Shown one piece after another: positions 1-8,798 of a stretch of DNA of 62,866 nucleotides. Source of the DNA: CAZWCX01 sp964632945 (GTDB lineage Bacteria > Planctomycetota > MHYJ01 > WSZJ01 > CAZWCX01). The first letter of the stretch is position 1. The number at the start of each line of letters is the position of its first letter. Both the position numbers and the translations under genes were made by a program. The notes under the pieces were generated by a model, which saw only the letters and a list, made by a program, of their open reading frames with translations, was not told the DNA's origin and did no database searches. The stretch spans positions 1-62,866 of the forward strand of contig CAZWCX010000030.1 in assembly GCA_964632945.1 (NCBI GenBank). Direction: 5' to 3'.

Positions 1-48
1 GCGCGAAAAGCGACCGGACCAACCTGGGAAATCAAGGTTGAAGCCCCA

Positions 49-675
49 CTAGTCCATCACGTCGTCGTCTTCCCCGTTCTGATTCGCCCCGTCCGGGCCG
101 ATCGACCAGATCTGGAACGAAGTCGGATTGATGAAGCTCTTCGTCTTCTTGCTCCGGATCGCCTCGACCGTGAATCCCTCGGCGTTGGTCTGGGTGATGT
201 ACTTGTTCATCCCCTCCGGCTTCTCGTAGTCCGTCGAGTGGATGTAGATGAACGGGGAGTTCCAGCGATCCTCGTACTCGAACAGCTGATTTTCCCCGAA
301 GTACCAGTCGGTCAGGTTTTTCGCCACCGAGTCTCCGTCCCGGTTCTGCAGGCCCCGCTCCGGGAAGGTGAAGAACGGTCCGTTCCCCTTGCGCGTGGCG
401 AGGCACGCCACGACCGATTCGATCCCCTGGTTGGCGTCGTCGTCGGCGATCTTGCCGCCGAGGGACCGGATGGAGGTGGGCGGGTAATCCCCGAACTTCG
501 AGTTGTACGTCTCCAGCGCGCTCTTGAGCTGGCTGATTTCGGCCTTGACCGCCGTGACCGCCGCGCGATTCTTGGCCCCGACCAGCGTCGGCACGAGGAG
601 CCCCATGAGCACGCCGAGGATGCAGATGACGATCAGCACTTCCACGAGCGTGAAGCCGTCGTTGCGGCGAGTCAT
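49..675 (-). CDS. GspG-like type II secretion / type IV pseudopilin
   Basis: This is a 208-residue protein of the type IV pilin-like superfamily. The N-terminus is a short basic leader (MTRRNDG) followed directly by FTLVEVLIV, so prepilin peptidase should cut after Gly7 and methylate Phe8. Glu12 is the conserved Glu at mature position 5. Residues 8-30 form the hydrophobic helix that sits in the inner membrane and later packs in the pseudopilus core. The C-terminus (SIGPDGANQNGEDDD) matches the Asp/Gly-rich calcium-binding end of GspG major pseudopilins. The protein is about 60 residues longer than typical GspG, with the extra length in the globular domain. It is the last gene of a run of five on the same strand (8096 down to 49), preceded by pilus/secretion assembly genes. 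A planctomycete DUF1559-type pilin is less likely because of the GspG-like ending. Confidence 0.85.
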   Translation of the reverse strand: MTRRNDGFTLVEVLIVICILGVLMGLLVPTLVGAKNRAAVTAVKAEISQLKSALETYNSKFGDYPPTSIRSLGGKIADDDANQGIESVVACLATRKGNGPFFTFPERGLQNRDGDSVAKNLTDWYFGENQLFEYEDRWNSPFIYIHSTDYEKPEGMNKYITQTNAEGFTVEAIRSKKTKSFINPTSFQIWSIGPDGANQNGEDDDVMD

Positions 676-705
676 GTCCGCCTCCTGGAACGGGACTGCG
701 CGACC

Positions 706-3279
706 CTACTTGGTGCGCTTCTCCTCGATGACGCGAACGCGGTGCACGACCAGATTCCATTTCTCTCCGCGCAGCGCCTGTCCGAACACGCCCACGGTGT
801 AATTTTCGGTGACCATGAACGACGGGCTCTTCTTGGCTTGGAGCGCCTTTCCGTTGACCAGGAAGGCGAACGCCCGGCTGCCGTCGTCGGACCGGGTCCG
901 CTCGATCGCGATGCGGAAGGGGGACTTTTCGGACTCCACCCCCAGGTCCTGCCAGCGGGGTCCGCCGTCCCCCGCCTCGGCCGTGAAGGCGTACTGGAGG
1001 CGGTTCTTTTCGCTGCGGGAGAAGTAGACGCCGGACCGGCCTTCGCCGGTCGCGCTCTTCGACTGGATGAAGACGCCCACGGTCGCGTTCCCCACGTCGG
1101 TGACGTCGATTTCGGCCTCGATGCGAAGGAAGGTTTCGGCCGGAACGACGCGGTGAAGCGAAGTGATGCCGAGGTCGGCGACGCTCTGGGCGCCGGAGAA
1201 GACGACGCGCTTTTCCTTCAATTCGATGCCGATGCCGTGGCGCTCGGCCTCGAACCACTGGCGGCCGACGTCTTCGCGATCGCCGCGATCGAACGAGTCT
1301 TCCCAAAGGGTGCGGGTCGCGCTCTCGCGGACCAGGGTCAGGGCGCGGGAGACGTATGCGTCGTCGGGCTTGACCTCGAGGACGCGGGAGAATTTGGAGA
1401 TCGCCTCCTGTCCGCGCCCGGCCTGGAACGCGGCGTACGCGAGTCCGCAGAGCGCGGGAGAATGATCGGGGTCCAGGCGCAGGGCCTCGCGCAGGGCGCC
1501 TTCCGCGCGCGGCATGTCCTGGGCGCCCAGCCAGGCGATGCCGAGGGTGGATTGCGCGCGGGGCCGGTTGCCGTCCACGGCCGCGACGCGCTTGAGCAGG
1601 CGGACGGCGCGGGCGTAACTCTGCTGCCGGAGGAAGGCCACGCCGGCCGAGTAGAGGGCGGGGGCGAATGAGGAGCGACGCTTCAGGGACTGGGTCAACT
1701 CGGTGGCGGCGGCCTCGTCCTCGCCGGTTTCCAGGTACGAGTGCCCGAGGGCGTAGTGCGCGTAGTAATTGTTGGGTTCGATGTCCAGGGCCGAGAGGAA
1801 GTTCGGCCGGGCCTCCTGGACCTGGCCGCGGAGGTGTCGCACCATCCCGGCGGCGGCGAGGGCGGTGGCGGCGGCCGGATCGAGCTTGCGCGCCTGCTCG
1901 AAGGCGAAGGCGCCCTCATCCAGTTTGTCCGCCAGCACGAAGAGTACGCCCAGGTTCTGCCACGCGTCGGAGGTAAAGGGGCCCGCCTTGAGGGCGGCGA
2001 GGAAGGCCCGGCCCGCGTCGCCATACTTCCCCTGCAGGGCGAGGATGACGCCGCGCAGGTTGTGCACGGCGGCCGCGCCGCCGTCCTTGGCCAGGGCGTC
2101 GTCGGCCGCCTGCAGCGCGGAATCGAGCTCGGCGCGACGGAAATAGTACCGCGCGATCGCCGCGTGCACGGTCGGATCCTGTCCCGCCAGTCCGCGCGCC
2201 TTGTCCAGGTGCTCCCACGCATCCTCGTACCGGCCGGCCCGGATGTGCGCCAGCCCGAGCCGGATCCGGGCGGCCACGTAGGTCGGATCCGCCTTGACCG
2301 CCGCCTCCAGGGCCGCCGTTTCCTCGGCGGGCAATCCGACGATCGAGTAGACCTGCGCCCGGCGCTCGTGGACGCGTTCCGCGTTCAACACGCCGGCGTC
2401 CAGGGCGCGCTCGAGCACCCCGAGTTCGGAATTCAGGTCGGTGTTCACCCGATAGAGTTCCGCGAGCGCCAGGTACGCCTTGATGAATTTCGGGTCCGCC
2501 TGCAGGGCCTTCCCGATCTCCTCGATCGCCTCCGCGGTCAGCCCCTTGCCCAGGCACTGCTGCGCCAGGTCGAGCCGCGATTTCGCGTCGTTGGTGGCGA
2601 TCTTCTTCGAGGATTCGCGGTACTCCGCCGCCGCCGTCAGGCCCACGGAGACGCTGAGGATGTCCTTGCGGTCGAACTTGATCATCCCGCCGTTCTTGCG
2701 CCGGAAGGTCACCGTTTCCGGACTCTCGTCGAGGATGGTCCCCTCCTCGCGCTTCCCCGAGCGCAGGATGACGCTGTCGAACTTCGGTTCCTCCGCGATC
2801 GAGGGATCCTTGGGGGTATCCGCCATGGCCGCAAGGGCGGCCGCCCGGAGCGTCTCCAGGTCGGACAGGGAGGGCAGCTCCGAGGCCTGCGGATAGGTGC
2901 GTCCCGACGGTTCGCGGGCGTAGAGCGGCCAGACCGTCCCCGCCGCGGCCCCCTGGACGAAGTCCGGGTCGGGAGTGGGCTCGAAGTCCGGCATCGCCGG
3001 CGATCCCACGATGGCGGGCGGGAGGTCGATGTCCTGGGGCGGGAGGTCCCGCTTGTCGCTCACGGCCACGAAGGGGCTCGACGCGCCCGACTCCCAGTAC
3101 CGGGCCAGATCGTCCTCCACGAAGGAGAACCTCGGCACCCCGGCCGGCTCATAGTTGGCCCGATCCTCCTGGGAAGGCCGCCAGGTGCGCGGCTGGCTCT
3201 TGCCGGAGAGGCCGAACCAGACGAGGAGCCCGGCGAGCAGGATCGAAACGGCGAAGGAGATTCGTTCCGGCGTCATCAT
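706..3279 (-). CDS. TPR protein with N-terminal anchor and C-terminal jelly-roll-like domain
   Basis: The protein has 857 residues. The start is the first of two adjacent ATGs (3279). A transmembrane helix follows (about residues 5-24), then a Pro-rich linker. Around residues 170-215 lies a short beta module (ILRSGKREEGTILDES...IKFDRKDI) of a type I associate with planctomycete TPR proteins. From about 240 to 620 there are roughly ten TPR units with clear 34-residue spacing. The last 200 residues are beta-rich and begin LWEDSFDRGD, resembling LamG/family-16-type carbohydrate-binding folds. Membrane anchor plus TPR suggests a periplasmic scaffold with a ligand-binding end. It sits 60 bp after the PilO/GspM-like gene and 30 bp before the pseudopilin, so it could be a PilF- or Tgl-like assembly factor. 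That role is inferred from position only. Confidence 0.8.
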   Translation of the reverse strand: MMTPERISFAVSILLAGLLVWFGLSGKSQPRTWRPSQEDRANYEPAGVPRFSFVEDDLARYWESGASSPFVAVSDKRDLPPQDIDLPPAIVGSPAMPDFEPTPDPDFVQGAAAGTVWPLYAREPSGRTYPQASELPSLSDLETLRAAALAAMADTPKDPSIAEEPKFDSVILRSGKREEGTILDESPETVTFRRKNGGMIKFDRKDILSVSVGLTAAAEYRESSKKIATNDAKSRLDLAQQCLGKGLTAEAIEEIGKALQADPKFIKAYLALAELYRVNTDLNSELGVLERALDAGVLNAERVHERRAQVYSIVGLPAEETAALEAAVKADPTYVAARIRLGLAHIRAGRYEDAWEHLDKARGLAGQDPTVHAAIARYYFRRAELDSALQAADDALAKDGGAAAVHNLRGVILALQGKYGDAGRAFLAALKAGPFTSDAWQNLGVLFVLADKLDEGAFAFEQARKLDPAAATALAAAGMVRHLRGQVQEARPNFLSALDIEPNNYYAHYALGHSYLETGEDEAAATELTQSLKRRSSFAPALYSAGVAFLRQQSYARAVRLLKRVAAVDGNRPRAQSTLGIAWLGAQDMPRAEGALREALRLDPDHSPALCGLAYAAFQAGRGQEAISKFSRVLEVKPDDAYVSRALTLVRESATRTLWEDSFDRGDREDVGRQWFEAERHGIGIELKEKRVVFSGAQSVADLGITSLHRVVPAETFLRIEAEIDVTDVGNATVGVFIQSKSATGEGRSGVYFSRSEKNRLQYAFTAEAGDGGPRWQDLGVESEKSPFRIAIERTRSDDGSRAFAFLVNGKALQAKKSPSFMVTENYTVGVFGQALRGEKWNLVVHRVRVIEEKRTK

Positions 3280-3339
3280 GGGTCGATGTCTGTCCTGGTC
3301 TGGAGAATCGACGCACCTCAATCGGCGTGCGCCGGACCG

Positions 3340-4152
3340 TCAGCGGCCGAGAATGGAGGGGCGTCCGCCCCGGTCGGTCGAGCGGGTACCGCCCGGCTTC
3401 ACCTCGAGTTCGGCTTCGGGACGCACCTCGAGCCCCACGACCACCGCGCCGACCTTCAGGCGGTCGCCCTCCGCGGAGACGCTTTCGAGCGACACGTCTT
3501 CGAGGGTGACGAAATCGGCGGGCAGCATGAGGCCGTGGAGCATCCGCACGACCGAGTCGAACGATCCCTGGACCTCGGCCGTGACGGGATCGCGCAGGAT
3601 GAGAGGTTCCTTCTTCTTGCGCCCCTCGTCCTCCATCCCGCCCGGAGCGATCGAGGCGACCTGTGCGACTCCGGCGTCGATCGACTTGCCGAGGACGAAC
3701 GCCATGACGTCGAGGCGGCGGAGCAGGGACGGGATGTCGGCATCGGCGATGGCCCCTTCGGGAAAGCCGAAGCTCTCGGGGATGGAGATGTCGGCGGAGG
3801 CGGCGCGCTTGCGCAGGCGTCCGCGCGTCTCCTCGAGGGCCGACTTGAACTTGATCAACCGGTTGGAGGCGTCGGCGTCGAGCACGTACATCGGGTCCAC
3901 GCGGAGGTCGAGCGTCTTTTTCAGGAGCGTCAGCGCGTCTTCGAGACCGCCGACCTCCTGCTGAAGGCGACGGAGATCGAGGTCGCCGTGGAAGTCCTCG
4001 GAGTTGAGATCGCTTTCGATCTGTTTCTTGAGTTTCTCCTGGTCATCCCGCAGGGAGGAAACCTCGCCCTGCACGGGGACGACGAGGACGAAGTACACGA
4101 TCAGGAGCACGAGGGCGCTGCCGCCGGCCGAGTAGAGGAAGCGCTGGGTCAC
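3340..4152 (-). CDS. PilO/GspM-like inner-membrane assembly protein
   Basis: The protein has 270 residues and starts at a GTG whose first bases overlap the stop of the upstream PilM-PilN gene (GTGA). A strong GGAGGG ribosome site lies 6 bp upstream, so the two genes are probably translationally coupled. The topology is a short cytoplasmic start (VTQRFLY), one transmembrane helix (about 8-27), a coiled coil beginning VSSLRDDQEKLKKQ, and a periplasmic domain whose later part has the ferredoxin-like alpha/beta pattern of PilO/GspM. In these systems PilO/GspM pairs with PilN/GspL in the periplasm and links the cytoplasmic ATPase side to the outer-membrane secretin. Sequence similarity in this family is weak, so the call rests on topology and on its position directly after PilM-PilN. 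Confidence 0.75.
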   Translation of the reverse strand: MTQRFLYSAGGSALVLLIVYFVLVVPVQGEVSSLRDDQEKLKKQIESDLNSEDFHGDLDLRRLQQEVGGLEDALTLLKKTLDLRVDPMYVLDADASNRLIKFKSALEETRGRLRKRAASADISIPESFGFPEGAIADADIPSLLRRLDVMAFVLGKSIDAGVAQVASIAPGGMEDEGRKKKEPLILRDPVTAEVQGSFDSVVRMLHGLMLPADFVTLEDVSLESVSAEGDRLKVGAVVVGLEVRPEAELEVKPGGTRSTDRGGRPSILGR

Positions 4153-5771
4153 GGGCGTCCCTCCAGCACGAGGACCTGGAAGATGGTGCGATCGGAGTCC
4201 GGCGCGCGGTCCATGGTCTTGGCGCGGACCTTGGCGTCGCGCAACGCCTTCTGCATTTGCGAGATGAACTGGTCCATCAGCTTGGAGGCGCCGACTTCGG
4301 CCTCCCCGATGGTGCCTTCCACGATGATGACGGGGCCGTCGCGCGCTTCGGGGACCGACTCGTCGCCGCGGCGCACGAGGCGGATGCGGTTCAGCCACAC
4401 CCCTTCCGGGAGGGCGTCGCGCGAGGCGGTGAGGACGTTCATGAGGTGGACACCCGGGCGCGTTTCGCGTGCGGCGCGATCGACTTTGGCGACGACGGTG
4501 TCGCGCTTCTTGGCCATTTCCTCGAACTCGGACATCTTGCCCTGGATGGCGTCGCGCTGCTCGGTCAGGTCCTTCTTGAAGGCAGCCTCGATGTCGCGCG
4601 AACCGCGGGCGATGACGACGTTGAGGATGAGCGCGGCCAGGAGGGCGGCGGCGCCGGCGTAGACGAAGAGTTCGTTGGCGAAGAAGTGTCGCCGGGCCTT
4701 GATCGCGTCGGGCAGGAGCGACAGTCGGAGGGATCGGTCCTTCATGCCGAGAACCGCGAGACCGAGGGCCACGGCGAGGTCCTGTCCGCCGGTCCGCAGC
4801 GCCTGCGCCTTTTCGGCGGGGAGTGCGGAGAGGTCGAGGCGTTCGAACGGGTCGAAGACCGAGACCGGCTTGCCGATCGACTTGGCGAGGAACTCGGGGA
4901 GCCCTCTCAGACCCGCGCCGCCGCCGGAGAGCAGGATGCGGTCGATGCCGAGATCCGCGAGTTGGGTCTGTTGCTTGGCGAAGCCGATCGTCGAGGAGAT
5001 GACGGACTGCATCTGGCCGGCGGGCGTGGAAAGCACCTGGCGGTACTTGTCGGCGCCGCCCGGGGCGAGGTTGCCCTCCGCGATCTTGATCTCCTCGGCC
5101 GCCTCGAAAGACGAATCGGTGTTGGCGGCGATCGCTTCGGTGAAGGCGCGCGCGCCGCTGGCGATGTTCCGCGCGAACACCAGCTTGTCGTCGCGGACCA
5201 CCGCGAGTTCGATGTTGGAGGCGCCGATGTCGACGAGGAGGACGGTCTCGCCCGACACCGCGGAGTCGGAGCCGACGTAGGCGGCCCAGAGGGCGAGGGA
5301 ATTCGGAGTGATGTCCTTCACGCGGATGCGGGCGCCGCGGACGAGGGCCATGCGCTCCTCGACGAACGGCTGCTTCGCGAGGCCGACGATCATCGGGATG
5401 GGCATCGGCTTCCAGGGGTAGTCCAGGCGGACGTAGTCGGTGTAGACGGTGCCGCCGCTCTGGCCGACGATCTGCACCATTTCGTGCTGCATCATCTGGC
5501 GGACCTTGGCGGCGCTGACCGGGGGGACCTGGGTGAAGCGGAGGTTGAGGTCGCGGCCCGAGAGGCCGACCAGTGCGCCGCCCGCGGCGAAGCCGGGGTC
5601 CTGCGCCAGCCTGCCGAGGGGGGCGCGCATGCGGGCGCCCCAGTCCCCCGCAGACTCCTCGAGGGGAAGGCGCAGGCGCGCGGCGCCGAGGACACGAAGC
5701 GTGCGCCCCTTGCCGCGCTTGATGCGAACGGCCTTGAGCGAGTGTGCGCCCAGGTCGAGCCCCAGGGACAT
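4149..5771 (-). CDS. PilM-PilN fusion protein (type IV pilus / T2SS platform)
   Basis: The protein has 540 residues. I chose ATG 5771 because GGAGGAAG sits 6 bp upstream and the protein then starts directly on the PilM fold. Residues 1-343 are PilM-like with the actin/FtsA nucleotide-binding signatures: GLDLGAHSLKAV (3-14), VDIGASN (about 180) and SGGGAGLRG (about 282). Residues 345-540 are PilN-like: a short positively charged LSLLPD segment, one membrane helix (about 365-388) and a periplasmic domain ending in a beta-rich region. In most bacteria PilM is a separate cytoplasmic protein that binds the first residues of PilN. Here they are one chain, comparable in layout to GspL of type II secretion, where the actin-like and periplasmic parts are also fused. 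The downstream PilO/GspM gene overlaps by 4 bp. Confidence 0.88.
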   Translation of the reverse strand: MSLGLDLGAHSLKAVRIKRGKGRTLRVLGAARLRLPLEESAGDWGARMRAPLGRLAQDPGFAAGGALVGLSGRDLNLRFTQVPPVSAAKVRQMMQHEMVQIVGQSGGTVYTDYVRLDYPWKPMPIPMIVGLAKQPFVEERMALVRGARIRVKDITPNSLALWAAYVGSDSAVSGETVLLVDIGASNIELAVVRDDKLVFARNIASGARAFTEAIAANTDSSFEAAEEIKIAEGNLAPGGADKYRQVLSTPAGQMQSVISSTIGFAKQQTQLADLGIDRILLSGGGAGLRGLPEFLAKSIGKPVSVFDPFERLDLSALPAEKAQALRTGGQDLAVALGLAVLGMKDRSLRLSLLPDAIKARRHFFANELFVYAGAAALLAALILNVVIARGSRDIEAAFKKDLTEQRDAIQGKMSEFEEMAKKRDTVVAKVDRAARETRPGVHLMNVLTASRDALPEGVWLNRIRLVRRGDESVPEARDGPVIIVEGTIGEAEVGASKLMDQFISQMQKALRDAKVRAKTMDRAPDSDRTIFQVLVLEGRP

Positions 5772-5848
5772 GGCGCTTCCTCCGGTGTTGTCCCCGACCC
5801 CGGCGGCGCGGCCGGCGCGGGCGGGCGCTTTCCCGCCGGGAACGCGCG

Positions 5849-5866
5849 CCGGGGCGCGCGCCCCGG
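5849..5866. repeat. 18-bp perfect GC palindrome
   Basis: CCGGGGCGCGCGCCCCGG reads the same on both strands. It lies in the 117-bp gap between the FHA gene and the PilM-PilN gene. It could form an RNA hairpin that limits read-through or shapes processing of the polycistronic message, but there is no T-tract, so it is not a standard intrinsic terminator. Confidence 0.5.
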
Positions 5867-5888
5867 TCACCCGACCCCCGCTGCGAAA

Positions 5889-8096
5889 CTACTTGAGACC
5901 CTGGAGAGCCTGCTGGGCCTCCTTGGCCCACTCGGTCCCGGGGAACCGCTCCGCGACGACGCGATACAGGGTGCGCGCGAGCCGGGTCTGCTGGTCGACC
6001 GAGTATCCGCGGGCCTGCGCCAGGAGCCGCCCGGCTTCCGCCGCTTGCCTGCGCTGGTCGATCGCCTGCCGCTTGGCGACGTTTTGCGCCTGCAGCGCGA
6101 CCGCCTCGTCCGCGAATTCGGACCCTTCCCATTCGACCTTGAGCCGGTCGCAGGCGCGCTCCGCACTGCGGCACAACTCGTCGCTGTCGAGCTCCTCCGC
6201 CTCGTCCTGCTTGCGGCGCACTTCCTCCATCTCCGCCTTGGCCCGCTCCTCGAGATTGCGGACCTTGTCGGCGGCAATCTGCGCCTCGGACCCGCCGCGG
6301 CCGCCGGACTCGACGATCGCGCGATAGACCTTGAGCGCGCGACCCAGCTCCCCCCGCTTCTCGTGCGCCTCGGCGGTCGCGGAGGTCGGCCCGCGCTTGA
6401 TCGCCTTCGACGCCTCCGGTCCGAACACCACCCCGAGCGCGAGATCCTGGAGTTCATCCACCCGCTTGCCGGGGAAAACCAGCTGGAGGATCGTGCCGCC
6501 GGAGGCCGGCAGCGCCATCACCTTCGCCGGGCGCCCCAACAAGAGCACCAGCACTTCCTTGCCCCGTTCGATTTGCAGCGCCTCCGCGCCCTCGTCCGTG
6601 AACTCCCCGGAGCGGCGCTTCTCGCCTTGCGGCGTATGCACGACCGTCTCCATCCCTTCCCCGGGCAGGTACATCTCGACGGCCGCCGCCTCGAGTCCGC
6701 GGGACGTGCGCGCGGGAAAGCGCAGCGCGAGTTCGGCCCCGGCATCGCCCGCGCGCAACTCGGCCGAGAACGGCTCCCAGCGGGCGGTGAACGGGTGGAG
6801 GAGCTTGAAGGCCGCCCCCTTCTCCTTCGCCGCCGGCCGCACATCGCGCGCCAACGACTGGTCCACCTCCACGTCGGCCGAAGCCCAGCGCACGCCCCCC
6901 TTGGCGACGAGGACCGTTTCTCCGGCCCGAAGGGACCAGCGGCCGTCCGCGCCCCAGATCGCGGTCACGCCGCCCACCGTCTCCTCGCGGTCGGACTCGG
7001 GGCCGCTCTTCGTCTCCTCGACCGAGGCGTCGTCCAGGCTCACGACCCCCTCGCCGCCGGCGGCGAACAGGACGACGCGGAGCGCGCTGCTCCGCTCGGG
7101 GGCGCGCACGATCCGCTGGGCGCGCGTCCAGGCGGACGCCGCGCCGGTGGCGACGGTGCGCTCCCCGGTCTCCAGGAGGGAATCGCCCGCCAGCCATTCC
7201 AGCCGGACGCCCGCAAGGGCATCCGGGGCGTCCGATCGCGCCTCGACCGAAATCCGGTAACACTTCCCGGCGGTCACGGGGACCGACGGGCCGACGGCTT
7301 CGGCCACCGGCACGTCCGACGGGATCTGAATTTCGAGACATCCGCCGCTCTTGCCGCCGGCGTCCTGCCGCGCGACCGATCCCCTCGCCCCCTCCCGAGC
7401 CTTCCACGGAGAATCCTGCGCCGAATCGAACTGGCCCGCCGCGCCGAGAAGGTTGCGAACCGCCGCATCCGACGGCTGGGAGTCCTTCTTCCCCCCTCCG
7501 AACGCCAGCCAGCCGCCGACCCCCAGGCCAATCACGCCGATCACGAGGCCCACGATCAGACCCGTCGGCGTCGGCCGCGTCCAGACCGATACCTCCGGCG
7601 CGGCCCCGGCGCACGCCGCAGCCGGCTCCACGGCGCGCGACGTCTTGACCGTCGCCACCTTGCGGGAATCGGACTTCTTGGACTCCGGAGCCCGCACGTT
7701 CAAAATCGTGGCGTCGTCGGACGCCGCTTCCGGCGCCTCCGCCGCCGGGTCCTTCTCCTCTGCCAAAGTATCCTTTTCCTTCGGCTTCAGCGTGTAGTCG
7801 CGATCGGGCAATTCGCGCTCGAAGATCAGCATCGCGTTGCCGATCTCGACCTTGTCTCCCGGCTCGAGCGTGTGGGGTTCCTTGATCGCAACGCCGTTCA
7901 CGAGCGTGCCGTTCCGGCTGCCCAGATCGACGACCAGGACCTGATCCTCCTCCACCCGCAACTCGCAGTGGGAGCGGGACAGGGAGGTGTCCTTGATCTG
8001 AAGGGCATTCGTGGAGGTGCGGCCGACCGTGATCGACTTGCCCTTCAGAGACACCACACGCGTGCGGGTGGGCTCCTTCACGATGAGCTTCGGCAT
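5889..8096 (-). CDS. FHA-domain transmembrane protein with carbohydrate-binding-like domain
   Basis: The protein has 735 residues, starting at ATG 8096 with GGGAGAA upstream. Residues 18-95 are an FHA domain with the classic signature residues: GR at 25-26, SRSH at 40-43 and NG near 62-63. FHA domains bind phosphothreonine, so this end should read Ser/Thr kinase signals in the cytoplasm. A charged and Ala-rich linker leads to a transmembrane helix at about 179-199. Outside the membrane, residues 235-345 resemble a galactose-binding-type beta sandwich (CLEIQIPSDV, CYRISVEARSD). The last 120 residues are alpha-helical with TPR-like character (RALKVYRAIVESG, ARTLYRVVAERFPGTEW). It is the first gene of the pilus/secretion-like operon. 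The Ser/Thr kinase at 33511-36375 is a conceivable, unproven partner. Confidence 0.85.
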   Translation of the reverse strand: MPKLIVKEPTRTRVVSLKGKSITVGRTSTNALQIKDTSLSRSHCELRVEEDQVLVVDLGSRNGTLVNGVAIKEPHTLEPGDKVEIGNAMLIFERELPDRDYTLKPKEKDTLAEEKDPAAEAPEAASDDATILNVRAPESKKSDSRKVATVKTSRAVEPAAACAGAAPEVSVWTRPTPTGLIVGLVIGVIGLGVGGWLAFGGGKKDSQPSDAAVRNLLGAAGQFDSAQDSPWKAREGARGSVARQDAGGKSGGCLEIQIPSDVPVAEAVGPSVPVTAGKCYRISVEARSDAPDALAGVRLEWLAGDSLLETGERTVATGAASAWTRAQRIVRAPERSSALRVVLFAAGGEGVVSLDDASVEETKSGPESDREETVGGVTAIWGADGRWSLRAGETVLVAKGGVRWASADVEVDQSLARDVRPAAKEKGAAFKLLHPFTARWEPFSAELRAGDAGAELALRFPARTSRGLEAAAVEMYLPGEGMETVVHTPQGEKRRSGEFTDEGAEALQIERGKEVLVLLLGRPAKVMALPASGGTILQLVFPGKRVDELQDLALGVVFGPEASKAIKRGPTSATAEAHEKRGELGRALKVYRAIVESGGRGGSEAQIAADKVRNLEERAKAEMEEVRRKQDEAEELDSDELCRSAERACDRLKVEWEGSEFADEAVALQAQNVAKRQAIDQRRQAAEAGRLLAQARGYSVDQQTRLARTLYRVVAERFPGTEWAKEAQQALQGLK

Positions 8097-8157
8097 GCCG
8101 GCTCGATTCTCCCAGGGTGTGATGCGCACTCGGGTTCCGTCACGGAGGCGGTGGGCA

Positions 8158-8186
8158 ATTCTAGCACCGCCCCCCGGGGTCGTCAA
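8158..8186 (-). promoter_or_regulatory. Sigma-70-like promoter of the FHA/PilMN operon
   Basis: On the minus strand TTGACG (8181-8186) is followed after 17 bp by TAGAAT (8158-8163), leaving a leader of about 55 nt before ATG 8096. It lies back to back with the promoter for the plus-strand gene at 8285. Confidence 0.65.
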
Positions 8187-8208
8187 CGCAAATGGACCGG
8201 GATTTGCC

Positions 8209-8237
8209 TTGCACAAGGCACGGGCCGCGGCTACATT
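8209..8237 (+). promoter_or_regulatory. Sigma-70-like promoter for the NTF2-like gene
   Basis: TTGCAC (8209-8214), a 17-bp spacer and TACATT (8232-8237) precede ATG 8285 by about 47 bp. The pair is divergent from the FHA operon promoter, with only 22 bp between the two -35 boxes. Confidence 0.5.
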
Positions 8238-8284
8238 GTCGCGCGGTCCACCCCCGCGCCGGGGCGACCGGAAAGAAAGCCGCC

Positions 8285-8764
8285 ATGTCTCGACACGCCC
8301 GGGGAATCCTCTACCACTCCCTCGCAGGGGCGATCTCCATCGTGCTGCTGATTGCCGCCTTTCCCGGAGTGCTCCGCTGGAAACGACCGGCGTTTTTTCG
8401 CTCCTACTCGATCTTCCAATCGAGCGTCGAAGCACTCGATCGCGCCCGCCAGAAGAATGACATCGCGACCATGCTCCTTTTCTACGCGCCCGAGTTCCGG
8501 TTCGTCGAACTCGAACTGCCGTCGGGGGAAGTGCGCCGATTGCGGGTACGGCCCTACCTCGAACAGATCGCGAAGCAGGGGACGATTCTGTCGGCGGAGA
8601 CGATCGGCCCGGAGGACGCCTACCAGCACGTGCGGGTGCGAACCCCGGCCTTCGACCTGACCCTCGCCGAAGGGAACCAGGCGCGCTACCGACAGGAATG
8701 GACCTTCAGCTGGGACGGGTCGGCCTGGAAAATCGTGAAGCACCGGCTGACACCCGCGGAGTGA
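8285..8764 (+). CDS. Small membrane-anchored NTF2/SnoaL-like protein
   Basis: The protein has 159 residues. I chose ATG 8285 because it lies downstream of the -10 box at 8232 and gives an N-terminal hydrophobic helix (about residues 8-30, YHSLAGAISIVLLIAAF), which is either a signal anchor or an uncleaved signal peptide. The remainder has the helix plus curved-sheet pattern of NTF2-like folds: an early helix followed by MLLFYAPEFRFVEL, and late strands ending QEWTFSWDGSAWKIVKHRL, typical of DUF4440/SnoaL-like domains. No catalytic residues can be assigned. It stands alone between divergent and convergent neighbours. The function is unknown, possibly binding of a small hydrophobic ligand in the periplasm. 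Confidence 0.7.
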   Translation: MSRHARGILYHSLAGAISIVLLIAAFPGVLRWKRPAFFRSYSIFQSSVEALDRARQKNDIATMLLFYAPEFRFVELELPSGEVRRLRVRPYLEQIAKQGTILSAETIGPEDAYQHVRVRTPAFDLTLAEGNQARYRQEWTFSWDGSAWKIVKHRLTPAE

Positions 8765-8798
8765 ACCCCGTCGTCCCGGTGACGGGCGCGGCGAAGGA

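Noticed and set aside
4257..8351. 1364-residue open frame on the plus strand, and similar long ones at 238-1671, 1741-4662 and 36191-40282
   Set aside because: They are antisense to well-supported genes, are Arg/Gly/His/Pro-rich with no recognisable domain, and lack ribosome sites. Long shadow frames are expected at this GC content.
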